Made by a program: the position numbers and the translations under genes
In this document: positions 44,568 through 53,212 of the stretch, piece after piece
How positions within the stretch are numbered: position 1 is the first letter of the stretch
Layout: the number at the start of each line of letters is the position of its first letter
Assembly: GCF_000012985.1 (NCBI RefSeq)
Contig: NC_007645.1
Coordinates: 2,324,501-2,388,500, forward strand
Direction: 5' to 3'
DNA from: Hahella chejuensis KCTC 2396
Lineage (GTDB): Bacteria; Pseudomonadota; Gammaproteobacteria; Pseudomonadales; Oleiphilaceae
Length of the DNA stretch: 64,000 nt
The notes under the pieces: model-generated
Told to the model about the DNA's origin: nothing
Seen by the model: the letters and a program-made list of their open reading frames with translations, nothing else
The model's database searches: none

Positions 44568-45347
44568 CTAATCATAAGACTGCTTTTTCTTCCATTTTTC
44601 TTCTTCTGTCACCATCTTGTCCAACTGCGCGCTAAGCCTGTCGCTTCCTTCCGCAATGGCTTCAGATTTGCTCTGCGCCGCTTCGGTGGCAAGTTTTTCC
44701 AGATCTTTGATGCGTTGACGATAAATAAGCATGCTTTTCTGCGCAAGGGGATTCTTCTCTATTTTGCCCAAAGCCTCGATGGCGTCATGATAATGATGAA
44801 TGGCGACGCGTAGTCGGTTGGCGGCCTGGGCCTGCTTGGCTTTGTTGACATGGGAATCCGCAAGGGAGCGAGCAATCAGGAATTGGGTGTTGAGGAGATG
44901 TTTGACGCCGGTTTTCTTTTCGATGCGGCCTTTCTGAATCTGTGTTTCGATAAACTTGTAGAGCCCCTTGAGCAGTTTGCGCACTTCCTGCATCACGGCC
45001 TGGTTCTGCAGGTCGAGCTGAGGAAAGTCCGCCTGACTCTTTATATTCTCCTTTATTACTTCCCACTCTTCGGACTGGCTTTCGTGATCGCCCCGATGGC
45101 CGAGATTGGCGAGTTCTTTGATAATTTCCTGGGCGCGCGCCACCACCAACAGACGAATGTCTTTGGCGGCGTATTGGGGCGGCAACCCGGTGGCCAGCGC
45201 TTTAAGCAGACGCAAACGGTCGAGCAAAGCATTGAGCTGACGTTGCCGGGCGTCCTTCGCCTTTTCGCGCCACTGTCCCAAGTAAATCAGAAGCAACACC
45301 AAAATAATGACGCCGCCTATCAAGGCGGTAATATTCGTTGCAGACAT
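44568..45347 (-). CDS. Membrane-anchored coiled-coil protein
   Basis: 259 residues. A single N-terminal membrane helix (ITALIGGVIILVLLLIYLG) and then a highly charged, helical cytosolic body (ARQRQLNALLDRLRLLKALATG; ETQIQKGRIEKKTG) with a long C-terminal coiled coil. About 100 bp upstream of the hybrid kinase on the same strand. Function unknown. Confidence 0.6.
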   Translation of the reverse strand: MSATNITALIGGVIILVLLLIYLGQWREKAKDARQRQLNALLDRLRLLKALATGLPPQYAAKDIRLLVVARAQEIIKELANLGHRGDHESQSEEWEVIKENIKSQADFPQLDLQNQAVMQEVRKLLKGLYKFIETQIQKGRIEKKTGVKHLLNTQFLIARSLADSHVNKAKQAQAANRLRVAIHHYHDAIEALGKIEKNPLAQKSMLIYRQRIKDLEKLATEAAQSKSEAIAEGSDRLSAQLDKMVTEEEKWKKKQSYD

Positions 45348-45469
45348 CTGGGTCGTATATTTTCTATATAAATTTAGAACTTACGGAAAGTATAGATGAA
45401 ACTGGGAAAGTCTACGGATTTCTGCAAAAAAATGTCTGTCCGGGGGATGAGAACGACTTATCGGCGGGC

Positions 45470-45961
45470 CTATGCCGATAGAGACTTGGGCGTTACAAAA
45501 AGCTGCAAAATTCCCCGTGTTTGCGACACATCGGACCAGCGCTCCATATCAAATCGGATCTGAGCGACGCTGCAGGTGGGGAGGTTGGCGATACGGCTGT
45601 CGGAAATGGCGTTCAGCAGGTCTGTAAAACCGGGATTGTGTCCAATAATTGTGAGATTGGCTTGCGTTTGCTGTTTGATCAGAGCCAGGAGTATGGTGTA
45701 ATCCGCCTCGTAAATTTTGGCGTCCTCCTGCGCTACTTTTAATAGTGCAGGATTGTCCTGGCCCAGTAATTGCAGAGTTTGCCGGGTTCTGCGTGAAGGA
45801 CTCAGCAGGCATACATCGGTGGAGAATTTCATATTCTTCAGGAAACCGCCAATCCTGGGCGCGTCCCGTAATCCCCGTTTTCCCAGCGGCCTTTCCAAAT
45901 CAGGCAGTTGTGAATTTTCCCAAGAGGATTTTGCGTGACGGATCAAGGTCAGGGTATGCAT
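45470..45961 (-). CDS. sixA: Phosphohistidine phosphatase SixA
   Basis: 163 residues. The histidine-phosphatase core LIRHAKSSWENSQLPDLERPL is followed by LSPSRRTRQTLQLL and IGHNPGFTDLL, matching SixA. SixA removes phosphate from phosphohistidine in HPt or NPr-type proteins, so it may act on a phosphorelay; a hybrid kinase gene lies on the same strand about 1 kb away, but a link is only suggested. Confidence 0.9.
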   Translation of the reverse strand: MHTLTLIRHAKSSWENSQLPDLERPLGKRGLRDAPRIGGFLKNMKFSTDVCLLSPSRRTRQTLQLLGQDNPALLKVAQEDAKIYEADYTILLALIKQQTQANLTIIGHNPGFTDLLNAISDSRIANLPTCSVAQIRFDMERWSDVSQTRGILQLFVTPKSLSA

Positions 45962-46029
45962 GAGGGGCCGCCGGAGTTTGCGCGAACTCGTATTTATAAC
46001 GTGAAAATTATTCTGCCATCAATTAATTC

Positions 46030-46041
46030 TGACGTGCGTCA
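46030..46041. promoter_or_regulatory. Palindromic operator candidate before the nucleoside transport operon
   Basis: TGACG-TG-CGTCA is an exact palindrome about 90 bp upstream of the binding-protein gene. It is the best candidate for a regulator site here. No direct evidence of which protein binds. Confidence 0.4.
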
Positions 46042-46129
46042 ACATTGTGCGTCGATGGAGAATTGTAATAGCATCCGCACTGTAATGATAAAAAGATCGT
46101 TCAGTCCTAGATCTACCAAGGATAATTAT

Positions 46130-47122
46130 ATGAAAAAAACTATAATTGCTGCTTGTATGGGGTTAACTTTGGTTCAGCCGGCGATCGCCGCGGACTTCAA
46201 ACCGGCCGTTGTTTACGACAAAGCCGGCAAGTTCGACAAATCATTCAATGAAGCGGTTTTTCGAGGAGCGGAAAAGTTTAAAAAGGACACCGGCGTTGAA
46301 GTGAAAGAGGTGGAGCCTACTAATGAGGCTCAGGTTGAGCAAGGTCTCGAGAAGTTGGCTCGTCGCGGCTCCAGCCCGATTGTAGCGGTTGGTTTCAGCC
46401 AGGCGAATGCGGTGTCTTCAGTCTCCGCAAAATATCCGGACGTTCAGTTCACCTTGATCGATATGGTGGTGGATAACCCTAACGTTCACTCCATCGTCTT
46501 CAAAGAGCATGAAGGCTCATTTTTGGTCGGCGCATTGGCGGCGATGAAGTCCGCAACCGGTAAAGTCGGTTTTATCGGCGGCATGGACATCCCTTTGATT
46601 CGTAAGTTTGGCTGCGGCTTCGAGCAAGGCGCCAAGTACGAAAATCCGAAAGCGGAAGTTTTCACTAACATGATCGGCTCCACCGGCGCGGCGTTCAATA
46701 ATCCGGGCAAAGCGGCGGAACTCGCCAAGAGCCAGTTTGACAGCGGTGCGGACGTTATCTTCGCAGCGGCTGGCAGCAGCGGCAGCGGCGTATACCAGGC
46801 GGCCAAAGACGTGGGCAAATACGCTATCGGTGTAGACAGCAACCAGAACCACCTGCATCCAGGCACCATGCTGACTTCCATGGTCAAGCGTGTTGACGTA
46901 GCGGCGTACAGCAACTGGATGGCGGCCAAAGACGGCAAGTGGGAGCCAGGCGTTCAAGCGTTGGGGTTGGCGGAGAACGGCGTTGATTGGGCGCTGGACG
47001 AACACAACCGCGCGTTGGTGACCAAGGAAATGGAAGAAAAGGTCAATCAGATCAAGGCGGACATTATTTCCGGCAAGATCAAAGTACACGACTACATGTC
47101 TGACAACAGCTGCAAATACTAA
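46130..47122 (+). CDS. BMP-family nucleoside-binding protein of an ABC transporter
   Basis: About 330 residues from the ATG at 46130, with AAGGAT seven bases upstream; the frame remains open further upstream over the sixA promoter. Signal peptide MKKTIIAACMGLTLVQPAIA without a lipobox, so the protein is free periplasmic. The mature part (DFKPAVVYDKAGKFDKSFNE) and KFGCGFEQGAKYE and DSNQNHLHPGTMLTS are typical of the Bmp/PnrA/NupA purine nucleoside-binding lipoprotein family. It delivers nucleosides to the ABC permease. Confidence 0.93.
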   Translation: MKKTIIAACMGLTLVQPAIAADFKPAVVYDKAGKFDKSFNEAVFRGAEKFKKDTGVEVKEVEPTNEAQVEQGLEKLARRGSSPIVAVGFSQANAVSSVSAKYPDVQFTLIDMVVDNPNVHSIVFKEHEGSFLVGALAAMKSATGKVGFIGGMDIPLIRKFGCGFEQGAKYENPKAEVFTNMIGSTGAAFNNPGKAAELAKSQFDSGADVIFAAAGSSGSGVYQAAKDVGKYAIGVDSNQNHLHPGTMLTSMVKRVDVAAYSNWMAAKDGKWEPGVQALGLAENGVDWALDEHNRALVTKEMEEKVNQIKADIISGKIKVHDYMSDNSCKY

Positions 47123-47213
47123 GCGGGTTGTGAATTTAACGACGGCGTTGTAAGCGCCGCCACGAAAGAAATATCGCCGGGCGTGAAGGGCCCGAAGCCG
47201 GGTCTTTAGTCAC

Positions 47214-47240
47214 CCCGGGACAAGTTTTTTCTTGCCCGGG
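47214..47240 (+). terminator. Hairpin between the binding-protein and ATPase genes
   Basis: CCCGGG-A-CAAG and CTTG-CCCGGG form a 10-bp stem with a bulged A and a TTTTTT loop, followed by TCTGTC rather than a T-run. Such hairpins let the binding-protein message outlast the membrane-gene part; full termination is less likely. Confidence 0.6.
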
Positions 47241-47362
47241 TCTGTCATTTATCTTGACTACTTGGTCAGAAAAATGAGAAAAAACCCTGCGCGGGTGCTT
47301 AAGCCCGGCGGATTTCCGAGTAAACTAACAACCGATAAACCAATTCGGGATTTCCCATTTCC

Positions 47363-48907
47363 ATGACTAGTAACGCATTGCAGCTTGAGAGTATCAGCAA
47401 GCGGTTCGGCGCTGTATTGGCTAATTCAGACGTTAGCCTTGCTGTCGAACAGGGAACTATACACGGCGTCATTGGTGAAAACGGCGCCGGTAAGTCGACC
47501 CTGATGAGCATACTCTACGGCTTTTACCAGGCGGACAGCGGTTCCATCAAAGTTTTCGGCAAGGAAGCAAAAATCCACGATTCTCAGGACGCCATCGACG
47601 TCGGCATCGGCATGGTGCATCAGCACTTCATGCTGGTGGATACCTTCACTGTGCTGGAGAATATTACTCTGGGTTGCGAAGGCAGCATGTTGCTGAGCAA
47701 GGGCCAGGCGCAAGCGCGCGAGGCTTTGAGTAAACTGTCCCGGGAGTACAACCTTAAAGTTGACCCTGACGCCCTGGTTGGCGAGCTGCCGGTCGGCGTA
47801 CAGCAGCGGGTGGAAATCCTGAAGGCGCTGTACAAAGGCGCAAAAATTCTGATCCTGGACGAACCTACCGGCGTGCTGACGCCACAGGAAACTGACGACC
47901 TGTTCAAGATTCTGCTGTCGCTGAAAGAGCAGGGCGTAACCGTCCTTCTGATCACACACAAACTGAAAGAAATCATGCACGTGACGGATAATGTGTCCGT
48001 TATGCGCCAAGGCAAGATGGTGGCCCATCGCCATACAGCGGAAACCAACCCCGAAGAGCTTGCGGAGCTGATGGTCGGGCGCAAGGTTGTTCTGCAATTG
48101 GAGAAGCCAGCGACGGATGCTGGCTCCAAGGCGCTCACCGTCTCCAACCTGAAAGTACGCGACGCCCAAGGCATTGAGCGGGTGAAAGGGGTTTCCTTTG
48201 AAGTTGCGGCTGGCGAAATAGTCGGTATCGCAGGAGTGTCCGGCAACGGACAGACCGAGTTGATGGAGGCGCTGGCGGGTATGGTCTCGCCGGAATCCGG
48301 GGAAATTCGCTACGGCGACCTGTTAATTTCCGCTGACCATAAAGTCTGCCCGTCAGAGATGCGTAAAGCTGGCGTGGCCCACGTGCCGGAAGACCGTCAT
48401 CGGGTCGGCCTGGTGACCTCCTTCAGCGCCAGTGAAAACGCCATTTTGGGCTATCACCGCAGCGCCGCCTGGAATAGTAAGGGCATATTAAGCGGCGCAA
48501 CCGTTGGCAAACACTGCGCGGAATTGATGGCCGATTTCGACGTACGTCCCCAGGACCCCACCCTCAAATGCGCCAACTTCTCCGGCGGCAACCAGCAGAA
48601 ACTTATCCTCGCCCGTGAACTCGATCAGACTCCCAAAGTGTTGCTGGTAGGCCAGCCAACTCGTGGCGTGGATATCGGCGCGATCGAGTTTATTCATCAG
48701 CGCCTATTGGATATGCGCAACCGTGGCGGCGCTATTCTTCTGGTGTCCGTAGAGCTGGATGAGATTCTTTCTCTGAGCGACCGCATCATCGTCATGTGCG
48801 ACGGCCGCGTCACTGGAGAGTTAGCCGCCTCGGAGGCGGATGAATGTACGCTGGGGCTGATGATGTCGTCGTCCCGGGATATCAACGCCAGCGAAGAGAA
48901 AGAATAA
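47363..48907 (+). CDS. Nucleoside ABC transporter ATP-binding protein
   Basis: 514 residues with two fused ATPase domains. The first has an intact Walker A GENGAGKST and Walker B LILDEPTGVL; the second has a changed Walker A (GVSGNGQTEL) and the signature FSGGNQQKLILAREL, as in RbsA and NupO/YufO-type proteins for sugar and nucleoside import. The stop overlaps the next start (TAATG). Confidence 0.93.
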   Translation: MTSNALQLESISKRFGAVLANSDVSLAVEQGTIHGVIGENGAGKSTLMSILYGFYQADSGSIKVFGKEAKIHDSQDAIDVGIGMVHQHFMLVDTFTVLENITLGCEGSMLLSKGQAQAREALSKLSREYNLKVDPDALVGELPVGVQQRVEILKALYKGAKILILDEPTGVLTPQETDDLFKILLSLKEQGVTVLLITHKLKEIMHVTDNVSVMRQGKMVAHRHTAETNPEELAELMVGRKVVLQLEKPATDAGSKALTVSNLKVRDAQGIERVKGVSFEVAAGEIVGIAGVSGNGQTELMEALAGMVSPESGEIRYGDLLISADHKVCPSEMRKAGVAHVPEDRHRVGLVTSFSASENAILGYHRSAAWNSKGILSGATVGKHCAELMADFDVRPQDPTLKCANFSGGNQQKLILARELDQTPKVLLVGQPTRGVDIGAIEFIHQRLLDMRNRGGAILLVSVELDEILSLSDRIIVMCDGRVTGELAASEADECTLGLMMSSSRDINASEEKE

Positions 48908-50007
48908 TGAAAGGTCTGGATCGTAATTTGCCCACTTGGGTTAATGTCGGCTTGTTGCCGCTGTTGAACGTCGTCACCGCATTATTGGTGTCCGCTGTGG
49001 TGTTCTGGCTGATTGACGTTAATCCGCTGGAAGCCGCTGAAATTCTGTTGTACGGCGCTTTCGGCTATCAGGAAGGCATCGGTTTTACGCTGTACTACAC
49101 CACCAACTTCATTTTCACAGGACTGGCCGTGGCGATTGCGTTCCACGTCGGTCTCTTCAATATCGGCGGCGAAGGCCAGGCCTATATAGGCGGCCTTGGC
49201 GTCGGCTTGTTGTGTCTGGCGTTGGACGCCTCGGTGCCTGGACCCGTGTTGCTATTGTTGAGCGCATTGTCCGCCGCTTTGTTCGGAGCAGCCTGGGCGT
49301 TTATTCCAGGCTGGTTGCAGGCCTATCGCGGCAGCCACATCGTTATTACCACAATCATGTTCAACTTCCTGGCGTCATCGTTGATGGTGTACCTGATGGT
49401 GAACGTACTGCGTGAACCCGGGCAGATGGCGCCGCAAAGCCGCGCGTTGGCGGAAACGGCCTGGCTGCCTTATATACATGATCTGTTTGCGGCGATTGGC
49501 GTTGAGTTTGAGCGTTCACCGTTGAATATTTCCCTGTTTCTGGCTTTGCTGTGCGCGTTCGGAGCCTGGGTGTTCGTCTGGAAAACCAAGTGGGGGTATG
49601 AAATCCGCACTGTGGGCAGCAACCAGCAAGCGGCGGTGTATGCAGGCATCAAACCTGCGCGCGTCATGCTGTTGGCCATGGCTATTTCCGGCGCTTTGGC
49701 GGGTTTCGTGGGCGTTAACGAAATCAACGGCGTGCAGCATCGCTTGTTGCTGGATTTTCATTATGGATACGGCTTCGCCGGGATCGCGGTGGCGCTGATG
49801 GGACGCAACCATCCGATCGGCATCGTACTGGCGGCGTTGCTGTTTGGCGCACTGTATCAGGGCGGCGCTGAGCTCGCCTTTGAAATGTCTAACGTGAACC
49901 GGGACATCGTCGTGGTCATGCAGGGTCTGGTTATTTTGTTCTGTGGCGCCTTGGAGTTTTTATATAAGCCCTTGATCGCCAATATGTTCAAGGAGAAAAC
50001 GGCATGA
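48907..50007 (+). CDS. Nucleoside ABC transporter permease 1
   Basis: About 366 residues, eight to ten membrane segments. GEGQAYIGGLGVG and GLFNIGGEGQ are the BPD_transp_2 hallmarks of ribose/nucleoside permeases, near a conserved GYGFAGIAVALMGRNHPIG. The stop overlaps the next ATG (ATGA), so the permeases are coupled. Confidence 0.92.
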   Translation: MKGLDRNLPTWVNVGLLPLLNVVTALLVSAVVFWLIDVNPLEAAEILLYGAFGYQEGIGFTLYYTTNFIFTGLAVAIAFHVGLFNIGGEGQAYIGGLGVGLLCLALDASVPGPVLLLLSALSAALFGAAWAFIPGWLQAYRGSHIVITTIMFNFLASSLMVYLMVNVLREPGQMAPQSRALAETAWLPYIHDLFAAIGVEFERSPLNISLFLALLCAFGAWVFVWKTKWGYEIRTVGSNQQAAVYAGIKPARVMLLAMAISGALAGFVGVNEINGVQHRLLLDFHYGYGFAGIAVALMGRNHPIGIVLAALLFGALYQGGAELAFEMSNVNRDIVVVMQGLVILFCGALEFLYKPLIANMFKEKTA

Positions 50008-50969
50008 TCGATACCTTGATTCTGACTCTGGACGCCACCATGCGGGTGTCCACGCCATTGATCTTCGCCGCTCTTGCGGGGATGTTTTCGGAGCGCTCCG
50101 GCGTTGTCGATATCAGTCTGGAAGGAAAAATGCTGGCGGCGGCCTTTACCGCTGCGGCGGTGGCTTATCTGACCAACTCCGCCTGGCTGGGCCTGAGCGC
50201 AGCCATCATGGTGTCTGTATGTCTGGCGATGCTGCATGGCGTCGCCTGCGTTACATTCCGCGGCAATCAGGTTGTGAGCGGTGTGGCGATTAACATTCTG
50301 GCGGCCGGCTTGACCATGACCTTGGGATTGAGCTGGTTCAAGCAGGGCGGACAGACACCGCAGCTGACTGACGCCGCGCGTTTCTCCACCATCGAGTTTC
50401 CCGGCGCTGAAATGATGCGGGAAGTACCGGTGATCGGCGGGATCTACTCGGAAATGCTCAGTGGCCACAATATCTTTGTCTATCTGGCTTTCCTGGCGGT
50501 GCCCTTTACTTGGTGGCTATTGTTCCGCACCCGCTTTGGGTTGCGTTTGAGAGCCGTTGGCGAGAATCCCAAGGCGGTGGACACGGCGGGTATTTCCGTG
50601 CATCGCATGCGTTTCGCCGCGCTATTGTGCGCAGGCATTCTGTGTGGATTCGCCGGCGCTTATATCTCTTCCGCCCAGAATGCGCAGTTCGTGCGCGACA
50701 TGACCGCGGGTCAGGGTTTTATCGCACTGGCGGCGTTGATCTTTGGCAAGTGGCGTCCTCTGCCGGTTTTGGGCGCCTGTCTGTTGTTCGGATTCCTCGA
50801 CGCTGTCGCCGTGCGCTTGCAGGGCGTGGAAATTCCCGGATTGGGCAAGGCTCCGATTCAGTTGATTGAGGCGTTGCCTTACATCCTGACGGTTGTTTTG
50901 CTGGCGGGCTTCTTCGGCAAAGCGGTGGCGCCCAAGGCGATCGGCTTGCCCTATGTGAAAGAGCGTTAA
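50004..50969 (+). CDS. Nucleoside ABC transporter permease 2
   Basis: 321 residues, about nine membrane segments. GMFSERSGVVDISLEGKML, GENPKAVDTAGISV and GAYISSAQNAQFVRDMTAGQGFIALAALIFG match the second permease of this transporter type. It pairs with permease 1 to form the channel. Confidence 0.92.
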   Translation: MIDTLILTLDATMRVSTPLIFAALAGMFSERSGVVDISLEGKMLAAAFTAAAVAYLTNSAWLGLSAAIMVSVCLAMLHGVACVTFRGNQVVSGVAINILAAGLTMTLGLSWFKQGGQTPQLTDAARFSTIEFPGAEMMREVPVIGGIYSEMLSGHNIFVYLAFLAVPFTWWLLFRTRFGLRLRAVGENPKAVDTAGISVHRMRFAALLCAGILCGFAGAYISSAQNAQFVRDMTAGQGFIALAALIFGKWRPLPVLGACLLFGFLDAVAVRLQGVEIPGLGKAPIQLIEALPYILTVVLLAGFFGKAVAPKAIGLPYVKER

Positions 50970-51049
50970 GTCATAACACTGACAAAGACATATCTGCGTC
51001 GCCAGGGGCTCTGTAAGCATCTGGCCTCGGCGGCGACCTAAGGAAGACT

Positions 51050-51922
51050 ATGAAAGTTCTGAATTTCGGTTCTATTAATATTGATTATGTCTACCGGGTG
51101 CCTCACTTTGTGCGCCCGGGGGAAACACTGGCCAGCGACTCGCTGTCGACAGTTTTAGGCGGCAAAGGCGCTAATCAATCCATCGCATTGGCCCGCGCCG
51201 GCGTTAAAACTGCGCATTTGGGACGGGTGTCCGCGGCGGATGCCTGGGCGGTTGACCTGATGCGCGAGAGCGGCGTGGACGTCGCCACCGTTTCTCAAAT
51301 TGCTGAGCCTAGCGGTCACGCCATTATCCAGGTGGATGACGCGGGTGAGAACGCCATCGTGTTGTTTGGCGGCGCTAATCGCAGTTTTTCCCAACAGGAA
51401 GTGGTCTCCGCCGTATCCGCTCTGGACGCAGGCGATTGGCTGCTGATGCAAAATGAGTGTAATGGCGTGGAGTGGGCGATCGCCGCAGCGGCGGAGCGTA
51501 AGGTGAAAATTGCGTTCAATCCTGCGCCGATGACGAAAGAGGTCAAAAAACTGCCTTTGGAGCAGGTTGACCTGTTAATTCTCAACGCTATGGAAGCCTG
51601 CGACCTGGCGGAAACTGCGGATGCGGACGCCGCATTTCAGGCCCTGGCGAGCAAGTACCCGAACACCACTGTTGTGGTGACATTAGGCGGCGAAGGCGCT
51701 TTGGTCATGAGCGGCGGAGAGACGGTTACGCGTCCTGCTGACAAAGTGACGCCTGTGGACACTACCGGCGCCGGCGACACCTTTGTCGGGTATTTCCTGG
51801 CCTCGCTTATTTCCGGTTATGAATATTCCACCGCTCTGGCGAGAGCGGTCAAAGCGGCCGGCATTGCGGTGACCCGCCCTGGCGCTTCCCCCAGTATTCC
51901 AACCGCCCAGGAGGTGGATTGA
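51050..51922 (+). CDS. Ribokinase-family (PfkB) sugar kinase
   Basis: 290 residues. NFGSINIDYVYRVPHFVRPGET and VLGGKGANQSIALARAG are the ribokinase start, and DTTGAGDTFVGYFLA is the PfkB C-terminal signature with the catalytic Asp. Ribose released by the neighbouring nucleoside hydrolase is the likely substrate, making ribose-5-phosphate. The nucleoside hydrolase starts 3 bp after the stop. Confidence 0.9.
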   Translation: MKVLNFGSINIDYVYRVPHFVRPGETLASDSLSTVLGGKGANQSIALARAGVKTAHLGRVSAADAWAVDLMRESGVDVATVSQIAEPSGHAIIQVDDAGENAIVLFGGANRSFSQQEVVSAVSALDAGDWLLMQNECNGVEWAIAAAAERKVKIAFNPAPMTKEVKKLPLEQVDLLILNAMEACDLAETADADAAFQALASKYPNTTVVVTLGGEGALVMSGGETVTRPADKVTPVDTTGAGDTFVGYFLASLISGYEYSTALARAVKAAGIAVTRPGASPSIPTAQEVD

Positions 51923-51925
51923 TTT

Positions 51926-52897
51926 ATGTACCCGATTATTATCGATACGGACCCCGGTGTAGATGATGCGATGGCGATCGCCTTCGCTCTGGCTCATCCT
52001 GAGATTGAATTGGTGGGCCTCACTACAGTTTTCGGTAATGTCCCGGTGGCGCGCGCCACCCGTAATGCCTTGGCTTTGGCGGAACGTTTCGGCGTTCCCG
52101 GCCTGCCGGTGGCGCAGGGGGCCAAGTTCCCGCTGGTGCAGTCGCCGTTGCCCCACCCGGAGTTTGTGCATGGCGCGGACGGCCTGGGCAATGTGAATTA
52201 TGATCCGCCCACAGCGCAGGCAGTGGCTCAGAGCGCTGCGGAGTTTATCATCGAACAGGCCAACCGCCTCAACGGTGAGTTGACGGTAGTGGCGATCGGG
52301 CCGCTGACCAACTTGGCCCTTGCACTTAAGCTGGACCCGGAATTGCCGGGCAAATTGCGCTCTCTGGTGATCATGGGGGGGACCGTCGACGAGCCGGGCA
52401 ACGTTTCTCCCGTGGCGGAAGCCAACTTCCTTTCCGACCCCCATGCGGCGGATGTGGTGTTGGGCGCGGACTGGCCTGTTGTTGTCGTGGGCCTGGATGT
52501 GACTCACAAAATCATTCTTACCGACAGCAATCTAATGCAACTGCGCGATAAGGCTGGCGAGACTGGTAAGCTGTTATGGGATGCCAGCCGGTTTTACGTG
52601 AATTACTACTCCAATACCGGCGCTGCGTCCGGGCATGACGAAGCGGGTTGCTGTATGCATGACGCTGCGGCGGTGGCTTATGTTGTGGCCCCTGAACTGT
52701 TCACCTGCATCAGCGGCCCGGCCCGGGTGATCAGCGAAGGCGTTGGAGCAGGGCAGTTAACGATTAATCGCAAGGGCTACACTTACCTGCTCAAGCATTG
52801 GGAAGAACGTCCCGCCGCCAAGGTTTGTATGGACCTGGAGGTGGAGAAAGTACGCTCTTTGTTCCTGGATACGATCATCCAGCACAAAGTGCGCTGA
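51926..52897 (+). CDS. Inosine/uridine-preferring nucleoside hydrolase
   Basis: 323 residues. The calcium-binding DTDPGVDDAMA, plus VAIGPLTNLALAL and MGGTVDEPGNVSPVAEANFLSDP, define the IunH/RihA-type fold. It hydrolyses nucleosides to base and ribose in the cytosol. Directly behind the ribokinase gene, so import, cleavage and ribose phosphorylation form one pathway. Confidence 0.93.
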   Translation: MYPIIIDTDPGVDDAMAIAFALAHPEIELVGLTTVFGNVPVARATRNALALAERFGVPGLPVAQGAKFPLVQSPLPHPEFVHGADGLGNVNYDPPTAQAVAQSAAEFIIEQANRLNGELTVVAIGPLTNLALALKLDPELPGKLRSLVIMGGTVDEPGNVSPVAEANFLSDPHAADVVLGADWPVVVVGLDVTHKIILTDSNLMQLRDKAGETGKLLWDASRFYVNYYSNTGAASGHDEAGCCMHDAAAVAYVVAPELFTCISGPARVISEGVGAGQLTINRKGYTYLLKHWEERPAAKVCMDLEVEKVRSLFLDTIIQHKVR

Positions 52898-53212
52898 ACT
52901 GATAAGTAGAATAATGACGGTAACGAACTTCTCATGATAAAAGGCCCTTGTATTCCAAGGGCCTTTTGCGAAGTGAGCGTTACTGAGCGGCCACGGGCGT
53001 TTAAGAATAACTCAGCTTAGGGCTTGGGTCTGTTGGCGATTGCTTTCGCCGCCCCTTTTTGGCTATTTTCCCTTTCTCATTGCCGGAGTCGCGACTCGGC
53101 GGCGTAGCCAGCTCGCCGGGGCCTCCACTGTGAGTGATGAAAAAATGTTTCAAAATCGGCGCTGTTCCCAGAGGACAACGGGCCCGGATATAAAAACAGA
53201 AAGGAAAAACAC
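52898..53212. other. Intergenic region between the nucleoside operon and the 5'-nucleotidase gene
   Basis: About 315 bp. It contains the operon terminator at 52939-52967 and then the leader of the nucleotidase gene, where I see no clear operator or reading frame. Confidence 0.5.
52939..52967 (+). terminator. Terminator of the nucleoside operon
   Basis: AAAAGGCCCTTG at 52939-52950 and CAAGGGCCTTTT at 52956-52967 form a perfect 12-bp stem with a 5-base loop and a T-run, 41 bp after the nucleoside hydrolase stop. Confidence 0.9.

Noticed and set aside
45935-46129. N-terminal extension of the nucleoside-binding protein
   Set aside because: It overlaps the sixA start and promoter region, and a signal peptide begins at 46130 after a ribosome site.
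53080-53130. GAGTCGCGACTC palindrome in the nucleotidase leader
   Set aside because: Short and GC-rich, with mismatched flanks; likely chance.
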